Below, in pieces: positions 1 to 6,266 of a stretch of 16,616 nt of DNA (positions within the stretch are counted from its first letter, which is position 1; each line of letters begins with the position of its first letter). The stretch is from Actinomycetota bacterium (GTDB lineage Bacteria > Actinomycetota > Actinomycetes > Acidothermales > Acidothermaceae): the NCBI GenBank assembly GCA_003134755.1, contig PLCK01000051.1, forward strand, positions 409 to 17,024, read 5' to 3'. The position numbers and the translations under genes were made by a program. The notes under the pieces were generated by a model. The model saw nothing but the letters and a program-made list of their open reading frames with translations. It did no database searches and was not told the DNA's origin.

Positions 1-828
1 ACGCCCGCCACTCTCGCTGGCGCGCTGCTCCGTGCCTACGATCCCGACGCCATCGCAGAACGCGCCACCGGCCGGCCTGGTGCCGAAGCGCAAGAACTCG
101 CGCCGGAAGAATTCGAAGCCGCTCGCCAACAACTGATCACCGAGGCCTGCGTACCCTTCGACACACCCGCGCTGCGCGAAACGCTCGCGCGGCTGAAGAC
201 GGAGACGGAACAAGCCATCGACATCTACACGCCTGATGAAGTGATGACCCAAGGCTTCGACGCCGCCGCGAAGGCGAAGGCCGCGGGCCTCGTCCAGGCC
301 TTCCGCGACTACCTGGCGCAACACCAGACCGAGATCGACGCCCTGCAGATCCTCTACAGCCGTCCGTACAAGCAGCGCCTCACCGAGCTGATGCTCAAGG
401 AGCTGGAGAAGAAACTGCGCGACAACCACGCCGCATGGACGGAGGACCGTCTGTGGGACGCCTTCACCGTCACCGCGCCCGACAAGGTCAAGGGCCGCAC
501 GCAGGCCGGACGCTTCGCCGACCTCGTCGCCCTCGTCCGCTTCGCGCTCGAGCAACAACCCGTGCTCGCGCCTTTCGCCGACTCTGTGTCGGACAGATTC
601 AACGAATGGCTCATGGACAAGGCCAAGGCTGGCACCGTCTTCACGCCCGAGCAACTCGCATGGCTCAACCTCATCCGCGACCACATCGCCACCAGCCTGA
701 GCATCGAGCCGGAAGATCTGGAGCTCTCACCGTTCAACCAGCGCGGCGGTCTGGGCAAAGCGCATCAGCTCTTCGGCGAGCAACTGTCGGAGCTGCTTGA
801 TGAGCTCAACGAGGCGCTCGCGGCGTAA
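1..828 (+). CDS. hsdR: Type I restriction endonuclease subunit R, C-terminal part (5' end outside window)
   Basis: The reading frame is open from base 1 to the TAA at 826-828, giving about 275 residues with the start upstream of the window. The sequence is helical and charged, and ends in a block typical of HsdR C-termini: TPEQLAWLNLIRDHI, then an LSPFNQRGG-like turn, then LFGEQLSELLDELNEAL. In the family this C-terminal domain (EcoEI R-type) contacts the MTase core; the nuclease and SF2 motor domains would lie upstream and cannot be seen. HsdR is the ATP-dependent translocation and cleavage subunit of type I systems. It is first in a + strand operon and ends 7 bases before the GIY-YIG gene. 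An internal ATG at 244 could be mistaken for a start, but the family match continues upstream of it. Confidence 0.85.
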   Translation, partial: TPATLAGALLRAYDPDAIAERATGRPGAEAQELAPEEFEAARQQLITEACVPFDTPALRETLARLKTETEQAIDIYTPDEVMTQGFDAAAKAKAAGLVQAFRDYLAQHQTEIDALQILYSRPYKQRLTELMLKELEKKLRDNHAAWTEDRLWDAFTVTAPDKVKGRTQAGRFADLVALVRFALEQQPVLAPFADSVSDRFNEWLMDKAKAGTVFTPEQLAWLNLIRDHIATSLSIEPEDLELSPFNQRGGLGKAHQLFGEQLSELLDELNEALAA

Positions 829-835
829 TCTTGCT

Positions 836-1357
836 ATGGCAAAGAAACAAAACAAGAAAGCTTCACGGAAGGCCGACAAGGGCCGCATATGGCAGGACCC
901 ACATTGGAGTGTCAAATGGGGGAAGCTTGTTCCTTCACCGGGTCGCCCACACAACGTCAAGTCACTCCTCCGGTGGGTTGGCGAAAAGCTTCCGTACGAA
1001 GCCTTGGCCGAAACAAAGAAGAAACTGGAGCAAGAAGGGGCCTCAAAGGATGGGGTCTACATTGCGCACGACTCCATGGGGTACGGGCGCTATGTTGGTC
1101 GAGGAAACGTGTTCCAACGGCTGGACGCACGACAAAGGGCTCATCCGAAGGAACTGGCTTACTTCTCGTTCTACATCGTGGCCGACAAGAAACACGAACG
1201 TGAGATTGAGACGTTGCTCATCCGCTTGGGCGGCGCCCATCTACAATTCAACGAGAGAAAGAAGCGCGTGGATATTTCTCCGGGTGATGTCCGCGACTAC
1301 GAGGCGGGGACCAACTACATAGAACGGCAAAAGAAGAAGGGGAAAAAGAAGAAGTGA
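836..1357 (+). CDS. GIY-YIG nuclease-superfamily protein embedded in the hsd operon
   Basis: A 173-residue protein. GVY (residues 73-75) followed by GRYVGRG (84-90) is the two-strand GIY-YIG signature. Arg95 in the next helix, His103 and Glu122/Glu124 in EREIETLLIR fit the expected catalytic Arg and metal-binding Glu, and FNERKKR (138-144) fits the conserved Asn region. The N-terminus (1-50) and the Lys-rich tail (166-173) are basic, which suits nucleic-acid binding. I chose ATG 836, 7 bases after the hsdR stop; a start further up would read through the hsdR end with unlike residues. Its stop overlaps the hsdS GTG (GTGA). The role is inferred: an accessory nuclease working with, or guarding, the R-M complex. 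The gene is visibly more A/T-rich than the relaxase region, which suggests separate acquisition. Confidence 0.8.
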   Translation: MAKKQNKKASRKADKGRIWQDPHWSVKWGKLVPSPGRPHNVKSLLRWVGEKLPYEALAETKKKLEQEGASKDGVYIAHDSMGYGRYVGRGNVFQRLDARQRAHPKELAYFSFYIVADKKHEREIETLLIRLGGAHLQFNERKKRVDISPGDVRDYEAGTNYIERQKKKGKKKK

Positions 1358-2691
1358 CCGACTGGAAGATAGCTCTCTTCGATGAAGTCGTGGACGTCCT
1401 GGACTCGCGGCGAATTCCCGTCAACAGCGAAGAGCGGTCGAAGCGCGTTGGGGATATTCCTTACTACGGCGCTACGGGTCAGGTGGGATTCATCGACGAA
1501 CATATCTTCGACGAGGAATTGGTGTTGCTCGGCGAGGATGGCGCACCATTCCTCGATTCTGGAAAACCAAAAGCCTACATGATTCGCGGCAAGTCTTGGG
1601 TGAACAACCACGCGCACGTGCTGCGCGGAAAGCCCGGACTGCTGAATGGGTTTTTACTCTACCAGCTCAACAATCTCGACTACAGCCCTTACGTGAGCGG
1701 CACGACGCGGCTGAAACTTCCGCAGGGGCCAATGAAGCAGATTCGGTTGCTTGTCCCGACTGAAAACGAGCAGCGGCGGATTGTTACCGAGATCGAGAAG
1801 CAATTCACGCGGCTCGAAGCTGGAGTGACGGCGTTGCGGCGGGTGCAGGCCAACCTCAAACGCTACCGCGCCGCCGTCCTCAAAGCCGCCTGCGAAGGCC
1901 GCCTCGTCCCCACCGAAGCCGCGCTCACCAAAACCGGAAATCGGAAAGCGAAATTTGAAACCGGCGAGGGCCTGCTCGCCCGCATCCTCACCGAACGCCG
2001 GCAAAGCTGGCGGGGTCGTGGCGCATACAAAGAATCCGCCGTGCTCGACACAGCACATCTACCGCGACTCCCGGAAGGCTGGACTTGGGCGACGCTGGAT
2101 CAACTTGGCCAAGAAGGGCGCCCGATCATCTACGGGATTATCAAACCTGGGCCTCACATTCCCGATGGCGTTCCCTACGTCCGGGTGACCGAGATGAAAG
2201 ACGGTCGAATTGACGTTCCAAATCTCAGGCGCGCGTCACGCGAGCGAGCCGCAAAATTCGCCCGTGCTACTCTCGCGCCTGGGGATGTATTGATCTCAAA
2301 AGACGGCACTATTGGCCGAGTTGCTGTTGTTCCGACCGAACTCGCGGGTGGCAACATCACGCAGCACGTCATGCGTGCTCCAATCCACGCGATGATGTTC
2401 CGAGATTTCGTTGTTTGGGCGATCCGCTCTGACTGGTGTCAGCATTGGCTGACTGGAGAAACACGCGGAGTCGCGTTGAGGGGTGTGAACGTCGAAGATT
2501 TCCGTCGGCTACCCATTCCTCTCCCACCTCTCGCCGAGCAGACGCGGATCGTGGCGGAAGTGGAGCGGCGGTTGAGCGTGGTGGAGGAGCTCGAAGCGGT
2601 GGTGTCCGCCAACCTCCAGCGCGCCGGTCGTCTGCGGCAGTCGATCTTGCAGAAAGCTTTCACTGGCCGGTTGGTCGCGCGGTTCGGTTGA
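1354..2691 (+). CDS. hsdS: Type I restriction-modification specificity subunit S
   Basis: A 445-residue protein with the two-fold layout of HsdS. TRD1 (about 1-137) has an RIPVNSEER...GDIPYYGATG block and LVLLGEDGAPF. A first conserved helical spacer (138-185) begins ENEQRRIVTEIEKQFTRLE and ends in KAACEGRLV. A linker follows, then TRD2 (about 238-392), starting LPEGWTWATLDQL and containing GDVLISKDGTIGRVAVV. The second helical spacer (393-445), LAEQTRIVAEVERRL...LQKAFTGRLV, mirrors the first. Two TRDs predict a bipartite asymmetric DNA target, which cannot be read from sequence alone. Translation starts at GTG 1354, overlapping the GIY-YIG stop by 4 bases; the purine-rich tract just before it (1331-1353) could act as a ribosome-binding site. 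Length and architecture look intact. Confidence 0.93.
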   Translation: MTDWKIALFDEVVDVLDSRRIPVNSEERSKRVGDIPYYGATGQVGFIDEHIFDEELVLLGEDGAPFLDSGKPKAYMIRGKSWVNNHAHVLRGKPGLLNGFLLYQLNNLDYSPYVSGTTRLKLPQGPMKQIRLLVPTENEQRRIVTEIEKQFTRLEAGVTALRRVQANLKRYRAAVLKAACEGRLVPTEAALTKTGNRKAKFETGEGLLARILTERRQSWRGRGAYKESAVLDTAHLPRLPEGWTWATLDQLGQEGRPIIYGIIKPGPHIPDGVPYVRVTEMKDGRIDVPNLRRASRERAAKFARATLAPGDVLISKDGTIGRVAVVPTELAGGNITQHVMRAPIHAMMFRDFVVWAIRSDWCQHWLTGETRGVALRGVNVEDFRRLPIPLPPLAEQTRIVAEVERRLSVVEELEAVVSANLQRAGRLRQSILQKAFTGRLVARFG

Positions 2692-2715
2692 CGTTATAAC
2701 ATTTGTGAGTACACT
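2688..2715 (+). promoter_or_regulatory. Candidate internal promoter and operator of the antitoxin-toxin-hsdM part
   Basis: TTGACG (2688-2693) and TACACT (2710-2715) are spaced by 16 bases, a good sigma70-like match overlapping the hsdS stop. The perfect palindrome GTTATAAC (2693-2700) lies between the two boxes, where a dimeric AbrB-type repressor could sit. The predicted transcription start falls at or next to the ATG at 2722, so the antitoxin message may be leaderless, although a weak GGGG also lies 4 bases upstream of the ATG. Seen in sequence; activity is inferred. Confidence 0.5.
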
Positions 2716-2721
2716 GGGGTC

Positions 2722-2952
2722 ATGGTCCTTCAATTGAAACTCCGCAAAGTCGGCAACTCGGTGGGCGTCATCCTGCCGAAGGAAGCTCTCGCCCATCTCA
2801 AGCTGGAGGAAGGCGACTCCGTGTCCGTGACGGAAGGGCCGGATGGCAGCCTGCGGTTGAGTCCGTCCAAGGCCGAGGTCACGCGCCAAATGGACGTGGT
2901 GCAGGACGTGATGAAGCGCTATCGCCACACCTTACGCGAACTGGCCAAGTGA
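2722..2952 (+). CDS. AbrB/MazE/SpoVT-fold antitoxin
   Basis: A 76-residue protein. Residues 1-50 form a swapped-hairpin AbrB domain: LRKVGNSVGVILPKEAL (7-23), then LKLEEGDSVSV (26-36) and GSLRLSP (42-48). Family members bind DNA as dimers through this part and neutralise a toxin with a C-terminal extension; residues 51-76 are a charged helix suited to that. The stop overlaps the GTG of the Doc gene (GTGA, 2949-2952), the usual antitoxin-first order. Doc toxins are classically paired with Phd, but AbrB-type partners are also common next to Doc. It probably represses its own promoter at 2688-2715. Placement between hsdS and hsdM is unusual. Confidence 0.85.
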   Translation: MVLQLKLRKVGNSVGVILPKEALAHLKLEEGDSVSVTEGPDGSLRLSPSKAEVTRQMDVVQDVMKRYRHTLRELAK

Positions 2953-3335
2953 AGCAGCCGGAATGGGTGCTGCGCGCAGTGGTGTTCGCCGCGCACGAAC
3001 AGTCACTGGCACAGTTCGGCGGCTCGGCAGGGGTGCGTGACGAGGGGTTGCTGGACTCGGCACTGGCCAGACCGCTGAATCTCTTCGCCTACGACAAGCC
3101 CAGCCTTTTCGATCTCGCGGCGAGCTACGCCTTCGGGATCGTGAAGAATCATCCGTTCATTGACGGCAACAAGCGGACGGGTTTCATCGCCGCGGTCGCC
3201 TTTCTCGAGCTCAACGGATACACATTCCGGGCGAGCGAAGTGGACGCCACATTGCAGACACTGGCCTTGGCCGCTGGAGATATATCCGAGGCCGTGTTCT
3301 CGGAATGGTTGAAGGCCAACTCGAAACGCGCATGA
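2949..3335 (+). CDS. doc: Doc-family (death-on-curing, Fic-fold) toxin
   Basis: A 128-residue protein, the usual Doc size. The Fic-fold active-site motif HPFIDGNKRT is at residues 68-77, and the N-terminal GGSAGVRDEGLLDSALARP block (24-42) is typical of Doc. P1 Doc phosphorylates the elongation factor EF-Tu and halts translation; this protein has the GNKRT form, so phosphorylation or AMPylation cannot be decided by eye. The catalytic His, Asp/Gly, Asn, Lys and Arg are all present, so it is probably active. Its GTG start overlaps the antitoxin stop and its TGA overlaps the hsdM ATG (ATGA, 3332-3335), so toxin and methyltransferase translation should be coupled. No Fic inhibitory helix is obvious within it. 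Confidence 0.92.
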   Translation: MKQPEWVLRAVVFAAHEQSLAQFGGSAGVRDEGLLDSALARPLNLFAYDKPSLFDLAASYAFGIVKNHPFIDGNKRTGFIAAVAFLELNGYTFRASEVDATLQTLALAAGDISEAVFSEWLKANSKRA

Positions 3336-4822
3336 GCAATCCCACAGCCCTCGTTCAGAAGCTCTGGAACTACTGCAACATCCTGCGCGATGACGGCCTG
3401 TCCTACGGCGACTACGTCGAGCAGCTGACGTTTCTGCTGTTCCTCAAAATGGCCGACGAGCAGGCGCGGCCGCCGTTCAACAAGCCGTCGCCCATCCCGA
3501 AAGGTTTCGGTTGGGACGCGCTGCTGAAGCTGGATGGCGACGAGCTTGAGATTCACTATCGCCACACGTTGGAGGATCTGGGCAAGCGCTCGGGCATGCT
3601 CGGCGTCATCTTCCGCAAGGCGCAGAACCGGATTCAGGATCCGGCCAAGCTAAAGCGACTGATCATCGACCTCATCGACAAGGAAAACTGGTCGGCGTCG
3701 GGCGTTGACATCAAGGGCGACGCCTACGAAGAGTTGCTGAGCAAGGGCGCCGAAGACATCAAGTCGGGCGCGGGCCAGTACTTCACGCCGCGCCCGTTAA
3801 TCCACGCGATCGTCGACTGCGTTGACCCGACGCCCGCAGACACGCTCATCGATCCAGCGGCAGGTACCGGCGGATTCCTTCTGGTCGCCCATGAACACGC
3901 TTCGCGCAATGCGGAGAACATGACGCCTGACCAGCGGGCACATCTGCGCGACAGCTTCGTGCGTGGAGTCGAACTTGTCGACGGAACCGCGCGGCTCGCT
4001 GCGATGAATCTTCTGCTGCACGGAATCGGTCGACCCGACGGCCCGAGCCTGATCGACGTCAAGGACTCGCTCATTGCCGACCCTGGTCAGCGGTGGTCAG
4101 TCGTCCTGTCGAATCCGCCGTTCGGTCGCAAGTCGTCGATCACGATGGTCGGCGCCGATGGCCGAGAGGCACGGGAGGACCGGGAGATCGAGCGGCCCGA
4201 CTTCGTCGTCACGACCGCGAACAAGCAACTGAACTTTGTACAGCACATCGCCACGATCCTCGACATCAACGGGCGCGCGGCGGTCGTCGTCCCCGACAAC
4301 GTGCTCTTTGAAGGCGGCGTCGGCGAAACGCTGCGCCGAAGGATCCTGCGCGATTTCGACGTCCACACGTTGTTACGGCTGCCCACTGGGGTCTTCTACG
4401 CGCAAGGCGTGAAGGCCAACGTGCTGTTCTTCGACAAGCGGCCGGCGAGTGAGCGGCCGTGGACGGAACGGCTGTGGGTCTACGACCTACGCACCAACCG
4501 GCACTTCACGCTCAAGCAAAACCCATTGCGGCGCGAGCATCTCCAGGATTTCGTCGACTGCTACCTGCCGGGCAAAGCGCGATCGGAGCGTGTCGAGACC
4601 GAGCAGTTCCACTCGTTCTCCTACGACGAACTCGTCGCGCGAGACAAGGCCAACCTCGACATCACGTGGCTGCGTGACGACTCACTCGAAGACCTCGACA
4701 ACCTGCCGGCGCCCGAAGTGATCGCTCGCGAAATCGTCGAGGATCTCACCGCCGCACTCGCCGAATTCGAGGCCGTCGCGGCAGCCCTAGAAGTCAGTGT
4801 CAACAGCGCGATCGCCGAATGA
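3332..4822 (+). CDS. hsdM: Type I DNA methyltransferase subunit M (N6-adenine)
   Basis: A 496-residue protein of normal HsdM length. Residues 5-130 are the HsdM N-terminal helical domain (LVQKLWNYCNILRDDGLSY...YVEQLTFLLFLKM). GQYFTPRPLI (148-157) precedes SAM motif I DPAAGTGGF (174-182) and catalytic motif IV NPPFG (261-265), the N6-adenine methyltransferase signature. The C-terminus ends in a coiled-coil-like Glu/Ala-rich helix. HsdM forms M2S with HsdS to protect host sites and M2S2R2... assemblies with HsdR to cut unmodified DNA. I chose ATG 3332, overlapping the doc stop, because the HsdM family start (NPTALVQKLW) begins there. It is the last gene of the operon, an R-S-M order that is less usual than M-S-R or R-M-S. 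Confidence 0.95.
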   Translation: MSNPTALVQKLWNYCNILRDDGLSYGDYVEQLTFLLFLKMADEQARPPFNKPSPIPKGFGWDALLKLDGDELEIHYRHTLEDLGKRSGMLGVIFRKAQNRIQDPAKLKRLIIDLIDKENWSASGVDIKGDAYEELLSKGAEDIKSGAGQYFTPRPLIHAIVDCVDPTPADTLIDPAAGTGGFLLVAHEHASRNAENMTPDQRAHLRDSFVRGVELVDGTARLAAMNLLLHGIGRPDGPSLIDVKDSLIADPGQRWSVVLSNPPFGRKSSITMVGADGREAREDREIERPDFVVTTANKQLNFVQHIATILDINGRAAVVVPDNVLFEGGVGETLRRRILRDFDVHTLLRLPTGVFYAQGVKANVLFFDKRPASERPWTERLWVYDLRTNRHFTLKQNPLRREHLQDFVDCYLPGKARSERVETEQFHSFSYDELVARDKANLDITWLRDDSLEDLDNLPAPEVIAREIVEDLTAALAEFEAVAAALEVSVNSAIAE

Positions 4823-4972
4823 CGTTGACTGACTACCGGTCGTCTCGTGGCGCCGCCCTTGAAAGAACTTGCGCATGAACAGGCGCATGCCGTCCGCGAT
4901 GTCGGTAACGAACCGCTCGCAAGCTTGCTCTGTCGGAGACGGACCTCCACGAGCTGCTTCCCAGTGCGAAGA
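4787..4972 (-). pseudogene. Possible remnant of a protein-coding gene, no usable start
   Basis: On the minus strand a frame open from just after a TGA at 4973-4975 to the TAG at 4787-4789 reads like protein: SSHWEAARGG..., then ACERFVTDIADGMRLFMRKF. The central part has G/C at most third positions. There is no good start codon or ribosome-binding site at its head, and its tail overlaps the hsdM 3' end antisense. I do not recognise the family. It may be a truncated gene end left by recombination, or a chance frame in GC-rich DNA. Confidence 0.2.
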
Positions 4973-5032
4973 TCACCGTCTGGCGCAGTCGGTGCATTGG
5001 GCGACGCAATATCGCTATGGGCGGCCCTGGGT

Positions 5033-5044
5033 TAGGGTTAATCG
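5033..5044 (+). promoter_or_regulatory. Candidate -10 box for a leaderless TIGR02391 gene
   Basis: TAGGGT (5033-5038) fits the actinobacterial -10 form TANNNT and lies 6 bases before the GTG at 5045, so transcription could begin at the start codon. No convincing Shine-Dalgarno or -35 is seen. It lies inside a tandem GGGTTA pair (5029-5040). Confidence 0.3.
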
Positions 5045-5734
5045 GTGAGCTTCATCGACAGTCTCGGTGGCGAGCAGGTAGAGGTCATCAAGAACGAAGG
5101 CGCTGAGGACGAGCAGCGACTCAAGGTAAAGGCGGTCATCCAGCCTGACCAGGGGTTCTTCCCTGTGGACACTGCCGTATTTGAGGGCGATGTCGTTGAG
5201 TGTGCCGACCCCCGCGGAGGGACGCGACGTCTCTCTGTCGGCGAGGTGAAGATCAACCGGATTGGACAGGCCGCTGTCGATCACCTCGCTGTCGAGTGGC
5301 GGAAGACGTCGCCTGTTCGCGCGGCTGCCGTCCGACGGCTTGGTATTGAGGGCCTGCACCCAGCAGTCACTACCGCGGCGAATGATCTATTCACTGACGG
5401 GCACTACGCATCGGCAATCTTGGAAGCGTTTAAGTCGGTAGATTTGCGTGTCCGACAACTCTCTGGGATCGAGTCGAGCGGCAAGAGCCTTATGGGTCAA
5501 GCACTGTCCGGTGATCCACCTCCGGTGAATTTGGCGGTGGAGACGGGACGCAGCGGCGAGGACGAGCAAGAAGGCTTCAAGCTCATCTTCATGGGAGCGA
5601 TGCAAGGTATTCGAAACCCGAAGGCGCACGAAGCCATCGAGCAGCTCGACCCGCAGCGCGCACTCGAATACCTCGCCTTCGCGAGCCTGCTCATGCGGCG
5701 ACTTGACGACGGTTTGCAGACCGGCCAGCCGTAG
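5045..5734 (+). CDS. TIGR02391 (Ymh-like) family protein, HEPN-like C-terminal domain
   Basis: A 229-residue protein. The C-terminal two thirds (about 100-222) match the TIGR02391/Ymh pattern: LHPAV (104-108), DGHYASAILEAFKSVDLRVRQ (118-138), a Lys/Leu-Met block (GKSLMGQALS), EQEGFKLIFMGAMQGIRNPKAH (174-195) and a final LAFASLLMRRLDD helix. R190-N-P-K-A-H195 fits the R-x4-H motif of HEPN ribonucleases. Residues 1-95 are strand-rich (VEVIKNEG..., VEGDVV-type segments) and could be a separate sensing domain. Family function is not established; members often sit in defence or mobile regions. GTG 5045 is the chosen start. It follows hsdM by 222 bases on the same strand, probably as its own unit. 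RNase activity is inference. Confidence 0.8.
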   Translation: MSFIDSLGGEQVEVIKNEGAEDEQRLKVKAVIQPDQGFFPVDTAVFEGDVVECADPRGGTRRLSVGEVKINRIGQAAVDHLAVEWRKTSPVRAAAVRRLGIEGLHPAVTTAANDLFTDGHYASAILEAFKSVDLRVRQLSGIESSGKSLMGQALSGDPPPVNLAVETGRSGEDEQEGFKLIFMGAMQGIRNPKAHEAIEQLDPQRALEYLAFASLLMRRLDDGLQTGQP

Positions 5735-5760
5735 CAGTGCATGAGAGTCCCCTGACCAGA

Positions 5761-5808
5761 GCACTCGTCACCGCAAGGTCGTGGAGCGACGTAGCTCTCC
5801 GCGAGTGC
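5761..5808. repeat. Nested inverted repeat between convergent genes (possible terminator)
   Basis: GCACTCG (5761-5767) pairs perfectly with CGAGTGC (5802-5808). Inside, GGAGC (5783-5787) can pair with GCTCT (5794-5798, one G-U) around a 6-base loop. It lies 27 bases after the TIGR02391 stop and before the convergent excisionase unit ends, so it could terminate transcription from either side. It lacks a U-tract. Confidence 0.35.
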
Positions 5809-5867
5809 CTTGTGGCTGGCGTAGCAGCTTGCGCAGAGCGGCCCCGATCATCACTGGGACTATCGCA

Positions 5868-6011
5868 CTAAGCCGTACGACCAAACCTAACCGTCAATGG
5901 TCGTGGCGTTCGCATCGGCTGGCCCTCGGCATTCGCAAGGTTGACGTCGCCCGGGACCAGCCTGTTTGGCCCGCGCGGCCGAACCTTCTTGGTGTCTCCA
6001 TCGCGGCTCAC
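5868..6011 (-). CDS. Short frame overlapping the xis stop, possible decayed downstream gene
   Basis: A GTG at 6011-6009 overlaps the excisionase TGA (GTGA) and opens a 47-codon frame beginning VSRDGDTKKVRPRGPNRLV and ending at TAG 5868-5870. In actinobacterial integrative elements an integrase gene often starts exactly here, overlapping xis. This frame shows no integrase motif and is far too short, so it is either an unknown small protein or the eroded head of a lost gene. Confidence 0.3.
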   Translation of the reverse strand: MSRDGDTKKVRPRGPNRLVPGDVNLANAEGQPMRTPRPLTVRFGRTA

Positions 6012-6229
6012 GCCACCGTTGGTCGCGCCGCCGCAGTGTCTCGACCATTGCCCGGCCAGGGCTCCACCCGGCCTGCGCGGATGAACTGTTCGACATCAGC
6101 GGCGTTGAAGCGGATGTGGCGACCGACTTTGTTGAAGGCGATCCGGCGTTCGGCGACAAGGCGTCGTACGAAGCGCTGGGAGGTGCCGAGCCGCTCCGCT
6201 ACTTCCTCAATATTCAGCATGCGATCCAT
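6008..6229 (-). CDS. xis: Excisionase-family DNA-binding protein (MerR-fold winged helix)
   Basis: A 73-residue protein. LNIEEVAERLGTSQRFVRRL (5-24) is the helix-turn-helix, RRIAFNKVGRHIRF (28-41) the wing, and NAADVEQFI (42-50) the closing helix: the excisionase-type family (TIGR01764/HTH_17). The start is ATG 6229-6227 because AGGAG lies 8 bases upstream on the minus strand; a second ATG at 6220 is less well placed. Such proteins bend DNA to direct excision by a tyrosine integrase, or act as small regulators of transfer genes. It begins 37 bases after the relaxase stop on the same strand, so the two may share a transcript. No integrase follows within the window, so a regulatory role is as likely as excision. 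Confidence 0.85.
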   Translation of the reverse strand: MDRMLNIEEVAERLGTSQRFVRRLVAERRIAFNKVGRHIRFNAADVEQFIRAGRVEPWPGNGRDTAAARPTVA

Positions 6230-6266
6230 TCGGTCTGCTCCTTTGTCGTGGCGATGGGCGGGGGTC

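Noticed and set aside
1331..1353. Purine tract as a -1 frameshift site fusing GIY-YIG to HsdS
   Set aside because: The frame relation would allow it, but G-AAA-AAG is a poor slippery heptamer and the GTGA overlap explains hsdS translation.
5029..5040. Two tandem GGGTTA units, like a telomere repeat
   Set aside because: Only two copies, just before a start codon; more simply a -10 box (TAGGGT) context.
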